Shown: piece by piece, positions 7,733-17,176 of the stretch
Layout of the letters: each line of letters starts with the position of its first letter
How positions within the stretch are numbered: position 1 is the first letter of the stretch
Assembly (NCBI RefSeq): GCF_002943715.1
Contig: NZ_MQUA01000013.1
Span: 293,501 to 357,500, forward strand
Length of the DNA: 64,000 nucleotides
Source of the DNA: Polaribacter filamentus
GTDB lineage: Bacteria; Bacteroidota; Bacteroidia; Flavobacteriales; Flavobacteriaceae
Reading direction: 5' to 3'
Translations under genes and position numbers: made by a program
The notes under the pieces: generated by a model
What the model was told of the DNA's origin: nothing
The model's database searches: none
Seen by the model: the letters and a program-made list of their open reading frames with translations, nothing else

Positions 7733-8319
7733 ATGAAAAAAATTACTTTTTCACCTTTTACTATTTTGGAAACATTTTTTTTAGGCAAGATAAACTTACT
7801 TCTAGTTTATCTGAGTTTCTAAAAGGAGATAACTTGCTTGATTCCGATAGAACCGTTTATACTTATGATATAGGTTTTGAAGGTTTAGTTGAAGGGGAAT
7901 TTGCAATCATCACTTTCGATACCACGAAGTTTATGTCAAATTATTTACATCCTTTTAAAGATAAAACAGCTATTGAATTTATATTTTTTGAGGATTAAAT
8001 TTACAATAAAATTCTAGAGAGAACCAGAACTAGCCGCACAACAACTTATAATTGCACAGAAAACACTGAAAGTGTAAATAATTTGAGTTTGGTTAATTTT
8101 TTAGTATATCTAAACCCATCAACTGCCGTTTTAAATATTGATGATAGTAATCTTTCTATTAAAAGCGTTTGGGTTTATAATTTGCTAGGAAAAAAAGTAT
8201 AAACTTCAGCTAAGAAGCAATTGAATATATAAAATTTAGTAAATGTAGTTTATCTAGTAAAAGTAAAAAACGATCAAGGAGGTATTGCAATAAAAAGATT
8301 TGTAAAGAATGAATTCTAA
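7733..8319 (+). pseudogene. Decayed secreted protein with T9SS type A sorting domain
   Basis: Relic of an exported T9SS cargo. A possible start at 7733 encodes a signal-peptide-like beginning (MKKITFSPFTILETFF) that ends in a stop. In a shifted frame, 7785-7998 encodes a readable segment (TVYTYDIGFEGLVEGEFAII) up to a stop. From about 8100 to 8319 a third stretch encodes a recognisable Por-type sorting domain: NFLVYLNPSTAVLNI, then VWVYNLLGKKV, a stop, NLVNVVYLVKVKND and IAIKRFVKN, with at least two internal stops. The order and motifs are those of the C-terminal T9SS targeting domain, so the protein was a surface or secreted one. Its original catalytic or binding part is no longer recognisable. 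The reading is by eye. Confidence 0.7.
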
Positions 8320-8340
8320 ATTTTTTTAGAATTTCTTGTA

Positions 8341-8382
8341 AAAAAAAGATCTTTCAGTTTTAAAAATTGAAAGGTCTTTTTT
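8341..8382. terminator. Bidirectional terminator between relic gene and ackA
   Basis: A stem pairing GATCTTTCA with TTGAAAGGTC, flanked by an A-run on the left and a T-run on the right, so it can stop transcription from either side. It follows the ackA stop by about 12 bases on the minus strand. Confidence 0.75.
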
Positions 8383-8393
8383 GTGAATATATG

Positions 8394-9578
8394 TTATTTT
8401 AAAAGTTGATAAGACTGCTTAGCAATCTCAATTTCTTCGTTAGTGGGGATAACCAATATTTTTATTTTAGAGTTTTTTGACTGAATTTCTGTAATTTCTT
8501 TTGATCTAATTTTGTTTTTAAGGTCATCTAATTCTATACCTAAAAAATTTAGATTTTCACAAGCCATTTCTCTCATTAAGGATGAATTTTCTCCAATTCC
8601 GGCTGTAAAAACAATCGCATCTAACCCGTTTAAAATAGCAGCATAAGAGCCAATATATTTTTTAAGTCTATGACTTGCCAAATCTAACGCATTTTGGCAG
8701 TCGATATTTCCCTTAGCTGCTTTTTCAGAAATTTCTCTTAAATCAGAAAAACCAGTTAAACCTTTTAAACCGGATTCTTTTTGTAATAAATTATTTACTT
8801 CTTCTGCCGATTTATTGAGTTTTTTCATCAGAAAGAAAATGACAGATTGATCAATGTCACCAGCTCTAGTGCCCATAATTAAACCATTTGTTGGTCCAAA
8901 GCCTAAAGAGGTTTCTATACTTTCTCCGTCTTTTATAGCGGTCATACTACAACCGTTTCCCAGGTGGATTGTGATCAAATTTTTAGATTTTTCGCCTAAA
9001 TATTCAATCGCTTTTTCGGATACATATTTATGACTTGTACCGTGAAAACCATAGGCTCTAATTTTATGATCTTCTAAATACGAATTCGGAATTGCATATT
9101 GATATGCTACTTTTGGCATTGTTTGATGAAAAGCAGTATCAAAGATAGCAATCTGTTTTGCCGATGTAAAAATAGTTTCGGCAATTTCTATACCCGTTAA
9201 GTTTGCAGGATTATGCAAAGGAGCTAAATCAAATAACTCGCGAATACTATCTTTAACCTCTTGATTTACAATTGTTGTTTTACTAAATTTACTTCCTCCA
9301 TGAACAATTCTGTGGCCAACTACTTCAATTTCATCCACAGCGTTTATAACGCCAATTTTAGCATCTAGTAAAGTCTTTGTAATGTTTTGTAAACCAATTT
9401 CGTGATTTTTAATTGGTAAAATTTCTGAATATTTTTCTCCCTCTTTTTCATGCGTAAAAATGGTGTTATCCGTGCCTATTCTTTCAATTAAACCAACGCA
9501 TTTTACAGTTTCACTTGGCATTTCAATTACTTGATATTTTAACGAAGAAGAACCTGCATTTAAAACTAAAATATTCAT
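8394..9578 (-). CDS. ackA: Acetate kinase
   Basis: Acetate kinase, 394 residues, full length. It interconverts acetate plus ATP with acetyl phosphate plus ADP, cytoplasmic. Visible signatures: LNAGSSSLKYQ at residues 6-16, the VGHRIVHGG motif near 87-94, DTAFHQTMP around 150, LGNGCSMTAIKDG near 210, MGTRAGDIDQ and the C-terminal FTAGIGENSS. The gene lies two bases after the pta stop on the same strand, so the two form an operon that makes acetyl phosphate from acetyl-CoA and acetate from it (or the reverse during acetate uptake). A terminator follows at 8341-8382. Confidence 0.98.
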   Translation of the reverse strand: MNILVLNAGSSSLKYQVIEMPSETVKCVGLIERIGTDNTIFTHEKEGEKYSEILPIKNHEIGLQNITKTLLDAKIGVINAVDEIEVVGHRIVHGGSKFSKTTIVNQEVKDSIRELFDLAPLHNPANLTGIEIAETIFTSAKQIAIFDTAFHQTMPKVAYQYAIPNSYLEDHKIRAYGFHGTSHKYVSEKAIEYLGEKSKNLITIHLGNGCSMTAIKDGESIETSLGFGPTNGLIMGTRAGDIDQSVIFFLMKKLNKSAEEVNNLLQKESGLKGLTGFSDLREISEKAAKGNIDCQNALDLASHRLKKYIGSYAAILNGLDAIVFTAGIGENSSLMREMACENLNFLGIELDDLKNKIRSKEITEIQSKNSKIKILVIPTNEEIEIAKQSYQLLK

Positions 9579-9580
9579 AT

Positions 9581-11674
9581 TTATTCTTGATTTGCTTGAA
9601 TAGCAGTTAATAAAACGGTGTTAAAAATATCTTCTACAGTGCAACCTCTGCTTAAATCGTTCACAGGTTTATTTAAACCTTGCAACATGGGGCCAATTGC
9701 CAAGGCGCCTGTTTCTCTTTGAATTGCTTTATAGGTATTGTTTCCTGTATTTAAATCAGGAAAAATTAAAACGGATGCTTGACCAGCTACTTTAGAATTT
9801 GGCATTTTTGTTTTTGCAACAGACATATCTACGGCAGCATCATATTGAATAGGACCTTCAATCAATAAATCAGGGTTTAACTTTTTAGCAATTTCAGTTG
9901 CTTTTCTAACTTTCTCAACTTCTTCCCCTTTTCCAGAGCTTCCAGAAGAATATGATAACATCGCTACTCTTGCTTTAATTCCGAATGCTTCTGCAGATTT
10001 TGCTGATGAAATTGCTATTTCGGCTAATTCCTCTGCATTCGGATTTGGGTTTACAGCACAATCTCCCATCACAGAAACTCTGTCTGATAAACACATAAAA
10101 AATACAGAGGAAACTACTTTAACTCCGGGTTTGGTTTTGATGATTTGCAAGGCTGGTTTTATTGTGTGCATTGTTGTGTGAACAGCGCCTGAAACCATTC
10201 CATCCGCTAAACCATTTAAAATCATTAAGGTTCCATAATAAGAAACGTCTCTGGTTAAATCTATCGCTGTAGTTTCGGTTAAACCTTTATGTTTACGCGC
10301 TTCATAAAGTGTTTTGGCAAAGTAGGCGTTATGAATAGAATTTTCAGGATTTAAGATATTTATTTTGTCTAAATCTATTTGTAATCCTAATTGATCTGCT
10401 TTTTGTTGAATTTCTCTTCGATCGCCCAATAGGGTTAAATCAACAATATTTAATAATTGTAAACGAGCAGCCGCTTCCATAATTCGCTCATCATTTCCTT
10501 CTGGTAAAACAATATGTTTTCTGCAGCTTTTAGCTCTTTGTAACAAATTGTATTGAAACATGCTTGGTGTTAATTTATCCGAACTAAATTTCGATAATAT
10601 TTTATTAAGTCTTTCTACATTAATATACGTATCAAAAGTATCTAAAGCTAATAATATTTTTTTGCTATTAGATGCATAAATTTTAGTTTTTACAGCACCA
10701 ATTTTATTGGATATTCCAAAAGTTCCTCCCTCTACAGTAACAATAGGAACTGTTGACTGCACGCCCTCTATCAATTTTAAAATAGATTCTTCCGGAATTA
10801 AATTTCCTGTTAAAATGATTCCTGCAATTCTTGGATAATTACTAGAAGCATTTGCTTGTAATGCTCCTAAAATAATATCGGCTCTGTCTCCAGGGGTAAT
10901 TACAAGAGCATTTTCTTTAATGCGGGTTAAATAATTACGCAGTTGCATTGCACCAGTACTATAACTTCCGATGGAATTATCTAAAAATTGTTCCCCAAAA
11001 AGTACTTTTCCGTTTAAAGCTTCAGCAACTTCTTTCACAGTTGGATTGGCTAAAAAATTAACTTTAGGAACTACATCTATATGAACCTCTTTTGGAATTA
11101 CTTTTCGCAATTCAGTTTTTATATACTCCATTTCATCAATTTCAATTTTATTAGCAATTAAGCCAATAACATCTACTTCTTTTTGAATAAATGAATTATA
11201 GGTGAGTTGCATGGTATTGATAAAATCTTTCTTCTTTTTATCATTTCCAGCGCCCACAATTAACACAGGAATCCCTAAGTTTTTAGCAACCATTAGATTT
11301 ACATCCAATTCAGTAAAACCACCTTCGCCAGAAAAATCGGTACCTTCAACTAAGACATAATCGTATTTTGCTTCAAGGTTTTTATATTTTTTAATAATAT
11401 CATGTATAACTTTTTCCTTTTTTCCTTCGCTCAATAATTCAACAACTTCACTTTGTTCAAAAGCATAGCAATCTTCATATTTTATATCTAGATTAAAAAA
11501 ATTAATTGCGGTGTATGTATGATCGTCGTAAAGACCGTTTTTATCTTTGTTGATGATAGGTCTAAAATAACCAACTTTAGAAGATTGATTTAGCATCATT
11601 CTTAAAAAGCCTAATGACACTATAGATTTACCGCTGTTGGGTTCTATAGTAGTAATATAAATTGATTTACTCAT
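9581..11674 (-). CDS. pta: Phosphate acetyltransferase
   Basis: Phosphate acetyltransferase of the long type, 697 residues, which converts acetyl-CoA plus phosphate to acetyl phosphate plus CoA. Three regions are visible: an N-terminal P-loop domain of the DRTGG/BioD-like type with TTIEPNSGKSIVSLGF at residues 8-23, a DRTGG-like middle domain (about 215-325), and the C-terminal catalytic PTA domain from about 375, with LPEGNDERIMEAAARLQ, GDCAVNPNP, and YSSGSSGKG. Long Pta proteins of this form are common in Bacteroidota. Co-transcription with ackA (two-base gap) gives the standard acetate switch pathway. Upstream is a terminator belonging to a neighbouring pseudogene. Confidence 0.97.
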   Translation of the reverse strand: MSKSIYITTIEPNSGKSIVSLGFLRMMLNQSSKVGYFRPIINKDKNGLYDDHTYTAINFFNLDIKYEDCYAFEQSEVVELLSEGKKEKVIHDIIKKYKNLEAKYDYVLVEGTDFSGEGGFTELDVNLMVAKNLGIPVLIVGAGNDKKKKDFINTMQLTYNSFIQKEVDVIGLIANKIEIDEMEYIKTELRKVIPKEVHIDVVPKVNFLANPTVKEVAEALNGKVLFGEQFLDNSIGSYSTGAMQLRNYLTRIKENALVITPGDRADIILGALQANASSNYPRIAGIILTGNLIPEESILKLIEGVQSTVPIVTVEGGTFGISNKIGAVKTKIYASNSKKILLALDTFDTYINVERLNKILSKFSSDKLTPSMFQYNLLQRAKSCRKHIVLPEGNDERIMEAAARLQLLNIVDLTLLGDRREIQQKADQLGLQIDLDKINILNPENSIHNAYFAKTLYEARKHKGLTETTAIDLTRDVSYYGTLMILNGLADGMVSGAVHTTMHTIKPALQIIKTKPGVKVVSSVFFMCLSDRVSVMGDCAVNPNPNAEELAEIAISSAKSAEAFGIKARVAMLSYSSGSSGKGEEVEKVRKATEIAKKLNPDLLIEGPIQYDAAVDMSVAKTKMPNSKVAGQASVLIFPDLNTGNNTYKAIQRETGALAIGPMLQGLNKPVNDLSRGCTVEDIFNTVLLTAIQANQE

Positions 11675-11704
11675 TCTCTAGAAATTATCCTACAAAAATA
11701 AGGC

Positions 11705-11737
11705 ATAAAAAAATGACTAATTGTGATATTAGTCATT
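11705..11737 (-). terminator. Terminator after interrupted secreted-protein gene
   Basis: A perfect ten-base stem (AATGACTAAT with ATTAGTCATT, six-base loop at 11722-11727) followed on the minus strand by seven Ts. It lies about 20 bases after the stop at 11757. Confidence 0.8.
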
Positions 11738-11756
11738 AAATAAATATGAAAGTAAA

Positions 11757-12221
11757 TCAGTTAGAGTGTGTAAAGAACATTTTACCTCCATTCTTTATTG
11801 CCTCTTTTGCATGAGTGTGATTTTCCTCAAAAGTTTCTAAGTCAGTAAACTTGCAAATACCATAAGAATAATGGTATTTAATAATTTCAAAATCTAATTT
11901 AGCATCATAAATTTTTCCTTTTTCCCAATTGATATAATAATCTATATATTTATTTGTTTTTAAATTAGTAGAATATTGAAACTTGTTTTTAGTATCTATT
12001 TGGTAAATAATATAATTAGATTTATTGAGGTTTTTAACAAATGAAATTTGTAAAGAATCTATAGAAGATAATGCTTTCACGGCCTTTTTTATAGCTTTCT
12101 TATAGTAGTTATCTAATTTTGGGGCAAAATAAATTTTTATAGGCGCTTCCCATAAACGCATGAATTCTTTTTTTCCTTTACGGATGTTGCCATAAGAATC
12201 GTGTTTCTTGTACACAATATA
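11757..12221 (-). pseudogene. 3' fragment of a secreted protein gene, cut off by an IS5-group element
   Basis: C-terminal part (about 155 residues) of a protein of unknown function. It begins at the left end of the insertion sequence and reads SYIVYKKHDSYGNIRKG, then KIYFAPKLDNYYKKAIKKAV, ending KMFFTHSN. The frame runs through the left end of the insertion, where a GTG at 12266 could act as a weak start in IS sequence, but this is unlikely to give a working protein. The 5' part lies at 13497-13953 on the other side of the insertion. The fold is not recognised; a helix-rich stretch followed by strands is likely. No function is proposed. Confidence 0.75.
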
Positions 12222-13496
12222 AGACCGTTGCAAGGAAGTACCTAATAAAAAGCACAAAAATAACACGTAATTATTTATGTTAAATGTTTGATTGTAAGTA
12301 TATTAAGTTGTAAATTTAGTGTATGAAAATACAAAAACAACCAACTTTAGCCGATAGCATTTGCGATTTACGAGCAAGAAAAATTAAAAAGACATTTTTC
12401 ACCCAAATAAACACCCTTATCGATTGGGATACGATCTCTATCCTAATAAATAATGACTATTTAAAAGGAAAAAGTGCCACTGGCAAGCCTTCTTATGATG
12501 GGACATTACTTTTTAAAATGTGTCTTTTACAAAGTTGGTATGGTTTAAGCGATTATGAAGTTGAAGACCGAATAAATGACAGTCTTTCCTTTAGTTATTT
12601 TTGTGGGATGACTATTGAACAGGTTGCTCCAGATCATAGTACTTTAAGTAGGTTTAGAACCGCATTAACCAAAACACAAACCTTCGAAAAATTATTTACC
12701 TCCATAAACAAACAGCTAGAAGCACATAATATCATTGTAAAAACAGGTTTAATAATAGACGCTAGTGTAATAGATACGCCACTTAGACCAAAAGGAAAAA
12801 CAAATTTTAAGGTAACCGAAGACCGCTTTGCAGACCAAGTAGAAGTACACAAAGAATATCCAGATAGTGTCGATAAAGAGGGTACTTGGTTAAAGAAAAG
12901 AGGAAAGTACCATTTTGGGTTTAAAAAGCATCATGTAACGGATAACGAAGGACTTGTTCTAGGAGTACTAACCACAACTGCCAGCAAAAATGAGATTGCA
13001 AATTTGGAGGAAGTTCTAGAAACTGTAAATGTAGCATTACCAAAAGGCATCCCTCTAAAGGCTGATAAAGGGTACCAATCAAAGAAAAATGTTGCGATTT
13101 TAAAGAAGCGTAATTTAAAGAATCATATCCTTAAAAAGGCGGTAAAAAATAAACCGTTAACAAAATGGGAAACTAGATTCAATAAATTAATAGGAAAAAC
13201 AAGGTTTAAAGTAGAACGTACTTTTGGAGGAATAAAATTATGGTTTAAAGGTGGAATTGCAAGATATAGAGGGATGAAAAAAATGCATACACAAAATTTG
13301 ATGGAGGCAATATGCTACAATTTATATCGAAGTCCAGGGATATTTGCGTCTAATTGTAAAAATTAAGGAAAAATGAAGCCTAAAAAAGGCATTTACTCAC
13401 TTAAAATAGAAAAAAAATAGCATAATCGATGTTTTAGCTAAAAAAAAGGGAACTCTAAAAAGTAAAAATAATTAAGTTCGCTTTTTGCAACGGTCT
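12222..13496 (+). mobile_element. IS5-group insertion sequence, complete
   Basis: A 1,275-base element with perfect 12-base terminal inverted repeats: AGACCGTTGCAA at 12222-12233 and its complement TTGCAACGGTCT at 13485-13496. One transposase gene fills most of it. The element lies inside a minus-strand gene. IS5-group elements usually give a 4-base target duplication; here the flanks are TATA and TAAT, so only TA is shared and the duplication is not clean. Removing four bases along with the element restores the frame of the interrupted gene. Confidence 0.85.
12323..13366 (+). CDS. IS5-group DDE transposase
   Basis: Intact transposase of 347 residues, IS4/IS5 superfamily. The N-terminal domain carries the LADSICDLRARKIKKTFFTQ segment and the QSWYGLSDYEVEDRINDSLS motif typical of the IS5 group. 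The DDE residues are seen in LIIDASVIDTP (first Asp), LKADKGYQSKKN (second Asp) and FKVERTFGGIKLWF (Glu), followed by the ARYRGMKK stretch. No frameshift or stop is present, so the element may be active. Start at the ATG 12323 is about 100 bases from the left repeat. Expression would come from inside the element, since it opposes the interrupted host gene. Confidence 0.95.
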   Translation: MKIQKQPTLADSICDLRARKIKKTFFTQINTLIDWDTISILINNDYLKGKSATGKPSYDGTLLFKMCLLQSWYGLSDYEVEDRINDSLSFSYFCGMTIEQVAPDHSTLSRFRTALTKTQTFEKLFTSINKQLEAHNIIVKTGLIIDASVIDTPLRPKGKTNFKVTEDRFADQVEVHKEYPDSVDKEGTWLKKRGKYHFGFKKHHVTDNEGLVLGVLTTTASKNEIANLEEVLETVNVALPKGIPLKADKGYQSKKNVAILKKRNLKNHILKKAVKNKPLTKWETRFNKLIGKTRFKVERTFGGIKLWFKGGIARYRGMKKMHTQNLMEAICYNLYRSPGIFASNCKN

Positions 13497-13953
13497 TAAT
13501 ATCTTTGTAGGTCTCTAAAAATTCATGACTTTTTGGCTCATACGGGACAGAAACTCGTTTTTGATTTTTATAAAAATCTTTATCACTTATAAGTATTAAA
13601 GTGTCTTTTTCTTTAAAAATAAAATTGATTGAATCTTTTTTAGTGATTGCTTCTTTGTGCGTCTTTTTATATTGCCAAAGAGGTATATACCCTCTGGAGT
13701 TTTGTTGAGAAGAAATTTCTTTTATTTTGAAGCTTGTTTTCTAAATTTTTTTAAAATTTGTAACAAGTATTAAGGTGTCTCCATCACTAACTTTAATCCT
13801 TTCTGGATCTATAGCTGTTAACTTCTCGTTCTTAAAAAATTCTTTATAAAATTTTAGCTCTATAAATGTTGAGTCTTTATTTATTTCTTTTTTCTGAGCA
13901 AAAATAGTTAAGGTATAGAGAGTTATAAAAGTGATAAAAATTATGTTTTTCAT
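13497..13953 (-). pseudogene. 5' fragment of the IS-interrupted secreted protein gene, with internal stop
   Basis: N-terminal part of the gene whose 3' end is at 11757-12221. It starts at ATG 13953 with a clear signal peptide (MKNIIFITFITLYTLTIFAQ) and continues to an in-frame TAG at 13741-13743. Beyond this stop the same frame stays open to the insertion at 13496 (TSFKIKEISSQQNSRGYIPL and onward), so the stop looks like a secondary lesion rather than a true end. A 71-residue truncated product could still be made and exported. The start is 16 bases past the carboxylase stop, so the gene was probably the last of that transcript. Function unknown. Confidence 0.7.
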
Positions 13954-13969
13954 AGCATTTTTTTTCTTT

Positions 13970-15598
13970 TTAAACCTGCAAAATACCCATATTAAATTTC
14001 TTCTCAATAGGTGCGTGGTTTGCAGCTTCAATTCCCATAGAAATCCAAGTTCTAGTGTCTAAAGGATTTATAATTGCATCTGTCCAGATTCGCGCAGCTG
14101 CATAATATGGAGATATTTGTTTGTCGTAACGCGATTTTATTTTGTCAAATAACTCAGCTTCTTTTTCAGGAGTAATTTCTTCTCCACGTTTTTTTAGCGA
14201 TGCAGTTTCTATTTGTAGTAAAACTTTTGCAGCAGAATTTCCGCTCATAACCGCCAATTCAGCACTTGGCCAAGCAACAATTAATCGTGGGTCATAAGCT
14301 TTACCACACATTGCGTAATTTCCTGCTCCATAAGAATTCCCTATTATAATCGTAAATTTTGGAACTACGGAGTTACTCACGGCATTTACCATTTTTGCGC
14401 CGTCTTTTATAATTCCTCCATGTTCAGATTTTGAGCCAACCATAAAACCTGTAACATCTTGTAAGAATACTAAGGGTATTTTTTTCTGATTACAATTGGC
14501 AATAAAACGTGTTGCTTTATCGGCAGAATCATTATAAATTACACCACCAAATTGCATTTCTCCTTTTTGAGTTTTCACTAATTTTCGTTGATTTGCAACA
14601 ATACCAACTGCCCAACCATCAATTCTTGCATAACCGGTTAAAATAGTTTTTCCGTATCCTTCTTTATATTGTTCAAACTCAGAATTATCAACCAAACGTT
14701 TAATAATTTCGATCATATCATATTGTGCATTTCTCTCTTTTGGCAGAATTCCGAAAATATCATCTTCTTTTTCTTTTGGCGGAAAAGATTCTGTTTTGCT
14801 AAAACCGGCTTTGTCATAATCGCCAATTTTATCAATAATAAATTTTATTTTATCTAGCGCATCTTTATCATCTTTTGCCTTGTAATCTGTAACTCCAGAT
14901 ATTTCACAATGAGTAGTTGCGCCACCTAAAGTTTCGTTGTCAATACTTTCGCCAATGGCAGCTTTTACTAAATAACTTCCCGCTAAAAATATACTTGCAG
15001 TTTTGTCTACAATTAAAGCCTCATCACTCATAATTGGTAAATAAGCACCACCAGCAACACAGCTTCCCATCACCGCAGAAATTTGCGTAATGCCCATGCT
15101 GCTCATTACAGCATTGTTTCTAAAAATGCGTCCAAAATGTTCTTTATCAGGAAAAATTTCATCCTGCAAAGGCAAGTAAACTCCAGCAGAATCCACTAAA
15201 TAAATAATCGGTAATTTGTTTTCTATGGATATTTCTTGCGCACGTAAATTCTTTTTTCCGGTGATAGGAAACCATGCGCCCGCTTTTACAGTGGCATCAT
15301 TTGCAACAACAATACACTGTTTGTTTTTAATGTATCCAATTTTTACGACAACACCTCCAGACGGACAGCCACCGTGTTCGGCATACATTTCTTCACCAGC
15401 AAACGCACCGATTTCTATCGATTTAGCAGTACGATCTAATAAGTAATCAATTCGTTCTCTTGCCGTCATTTTGCCGTTTAAATGATGTCTGTCAATTCTT
15501 TTTTGACCACCACCTAATTTTACTTTCGCAAAACGTCTGCGCAAATCTGAAGCTAATAACTTATTGTGATCTTCGTTTCTATTGAAGTTAATATCCAT
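13970..15598 (-). CDS. Acyl-CoA carboxylase carboxyltransferase (beta) subunit
   Basis: Biotin-dependent acyl-CoA carboxylase beta subunit, 542 residues, full length, cytoplasmic. It moves carboxyl from carboxybiotin to an acyl-CoA. Two crotonase-like halves are visible: an N-terminal half (about 30-270) with KMTARERIDYLLD and a C-terminal half (about 295-540) with GYARIDGWAVGIVANQ, FLQDVTGFMVG and GNSYGAGNYAMCGKAYDPR. The HFGRIFRNNAVMSSMGITQI stretch and overall pattern resemble methylcrotonyl-CoA carboxylase beta (leucine breakdown) more than propionyl-CoA carboxylase, but the substrate cannot be settled by eye. No alpha (biotin carboxylase) subunit is in the window. It sits upstream of the interrupted secreted gene on the same strand and beside the acetate regulator. 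Confidence 0.9.
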   Translation of the reverse strand: MDINFNRNEDHNKLLASDLRRRFAKVKLGGGQKRIDRHHLNGKMTARERIDYLLDRTAKSIEIGAFAGEEMYAEHGGCPSGGVVVKIGYIKNKQCIVVANDATVKAGAWFPITGKKNLRAQEISIENKLPIIYLVDSAGVYLPLQDEIFPDKEHFGRIFRNNAVMSSMGITQISAVMGSCVAGGAYLPIMSDEALIVDKTASIFLAGSYLVKAAIGESIDNETLGGATTHCEISGVTDYKAKDDKDALDKIKFIIDKIGDYDKAGFSKTESFPPKEKEDDIFGILPKERNAQYDMIEIIKRLVDNSEFEQYKEGYGKTILTGYARIDGWAVGIVANQRKLVKTQKGEMQFGGVIYNDSADKATRFIANCNQKKIPLVFLQDVTGFMVGSKSEHGGIIKDGAKMVNAVSNSVVPKFTIIIGNSYGAGNYAMCGKAYDPRLIVAWPSAELAVMSGNSAAKVLLQIETASLKKRGEEITPEKEAELFDKIKSRYDKQISPYYAAARIWTDAIINPLDTRTWISMGIEAANHAPIEKKFNMGILQV

Positions 15599-15635
15599 GA
15601 AAAATGTTTGTATTTATCTGCTAAAATAAGAAATT

Positions 15636-17120
15636 TTAACTGTAAGAAGTAATAATACTTTCAACTGTTTGTGCTATTTCTTTATATTGATTTTCTCTTT
15701 CTAGACGCGTTGGTTCTGCAAATCTTTCTGCGCAATTTTTCACAGAACAGGTTTCGCATGTTACACCAACAAGTTTTTTCTGAAAAGTGTTTTCTTTCAG
15801 AAAAGTAAGTTTCTTTTTTAAATGAGGAGAAAGCAACAATCCAATACTTACACTTCTGTTAATGTCCTTTTTAAAAGGATCTGGAGTTGCGGATGAAAGC
15901 ACTAAATATTCATTTTTTTGATTTTCATATGAGGAAATTTGAATACCAAAAGTGGCTCTTTCTTTTGATGAGTTTTCTAAATCCTGAATTGTTTTTAAAG
16001 AAATCCAACGTCTGCAATAATGCTCATTATTTCTGTTTGCGTGTGGAGATTGTTGTTGGGTAATATGCAGTTCTTTACTGAGTTTAAATTCAGGTGAATT
16101 CTCTTTGTGTGTAAATCGTAAGAAAAATAAATTTTTTATGTTAAAATATTTAGGTAAAATAGTTGTTAAGCGCTGATAAAAAGTTTCTTGAGAGCAATTA
16201 TAATGCTTAATTATTTGATGTAATTTTAAAGGTTGCCATTCTTCTAACTCAAAGAAACTTGTTAATTTTTCTATAAGAGATTTTCTAGAAATAATTAAAG
16301 CACCAGCAAAATAAGAAGCAATAAAGTTATTTAAAACTTGATCAAAACTCTCGAATTTTATCCAAGGAAACGTATAAAGCCTATCTTGAATTTCTAGATA
16401 ATTGTACGCCAATTCTTTGGCGTAAATAAATGTTTTTTGAGCTTCAGAAATGTTTTTATCAATTAAAAGTATTTTGTTTTTTGGGATGTAAATGTTTCTA
16501 ATTTCTCCTAAATTGTCATATCTACAAAGTTCTTTATCATCAATTATATAGCCAAATTCTTCAATTAATATCTCTTCTAAATTGATAGATGTAATTCTTT
16601 TTGATAAATCTAAATGATACGATTTTGCAAATTTTTCCACATCATCTTCGATGTCTTCAAAATAATTATTATGCGCTTCTTGATAAGAACGTAAAGAGGC
16701 TAAAAAGAAACTCTCTCTTGTAAGATTGTAGTTTTGTGCAATCTTTATAATGGTGCTAATAAAGGCATTTACTTTTGCGGGCGCATTGGCAATAATATCA
16801 ATTAAGTTATTTTCTTTTATACCAAATAGTTCTAAAGGTATTTCTTTCAGTATTTTAGACTGTAAGATATCGCCAATTGGTGCAAGATTTTTATCTAGTT
16901 TTAATGAGACAAAATGATCATAAGGAACCTCTAAACTTTCTGAAAGTAATAGTATTTTATCTGTCTTCGGATATTTTTTTCCTTTCTCAATTTCATTTAA
17001 ATAGGATTTTGAGAGTCCGGATAATTTTGACAAACCAAATAGCGAAAGATTCTTCTCTGTTCGTATTTGCTTGAGTTTTAAACCAAAAATTAATCGGATG
17101 TATTCGTCTTCTACCATCAT
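15636..17120 (-). CDS. RamB/ScfR-like HTH regulator of acetate metabolism
   Basis: Transcriptional regulator of 494 residues of the XRE plus ImmA/IrrE-like (DUF955) plus DUF2083 type, which includes RamB of corynebacteria, a regulator of ack-pta and aceA/aceB. The N-terminal HTH is clear: LKQIRTEKNLSLFGLSKLSG, then LSKSYLNEIEKGKKYPKTDK. The IrrE-like domain (about 165-320) has lost the metalloprotease HExxH, reading KELAYNYLE instead. The C-terminus carries a cysteine cluster, VTCETCSVKNCAERFAEP, characteristic of the family. It is transcribed divergently from aceB with 127 bases between, including a perfect palindrome that is its likely operator. The effector (perhaps an acyl-CoA or redox signal on the cysteines) is inference. 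Confidence 0.85.
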   Translation of the reverse strand: MMVEDEYIRLIFGLKLKQIRTEKNLSLFGLSKLSGLSKSYLNEIEKGKKYPKTDKILLLSESLEVPYDHFVSLKLDKNLAPIGDILQSKILKEIPLELFGIKENNLIDIIANAPAKVNAFISTIIKIAQNYNLTRESFFLASLRSYQEAHNNYFEDIEDDVEKFAKSYHLDLSKRITSINLEEILIEEFGYIIDDKELCRYDNLGEIRNIYIPKNKILLIDKNISEAQKTFIYAKELAYNYLEIQDRLYTFPWIKFESFDQVLNNFIASYFAGALIISRKSLIEKLTSFFELEEWQPLKLHQIIKHYNCSQETFYQRLTTILPKYFNIKNLFFLRFTHKENSPEFKLSKELHITQQQSPHANRNNEHYCRRWISLKTIQDLENSSKERATFGIQISSYENQKNEYLVLSSATPDPFKKDINRSVSIGLLLSPHLKKKLTFLKENTFQKKLVGVTCETCSVKNCAERFAEPTRLERENQYKEIAQTVESIITSYS

Positions 17121-17176
17121 ATATTCAAAGATAAGAATAAATAGCGAATGAATTAAAAAAAGTTTTTTATAAATTT

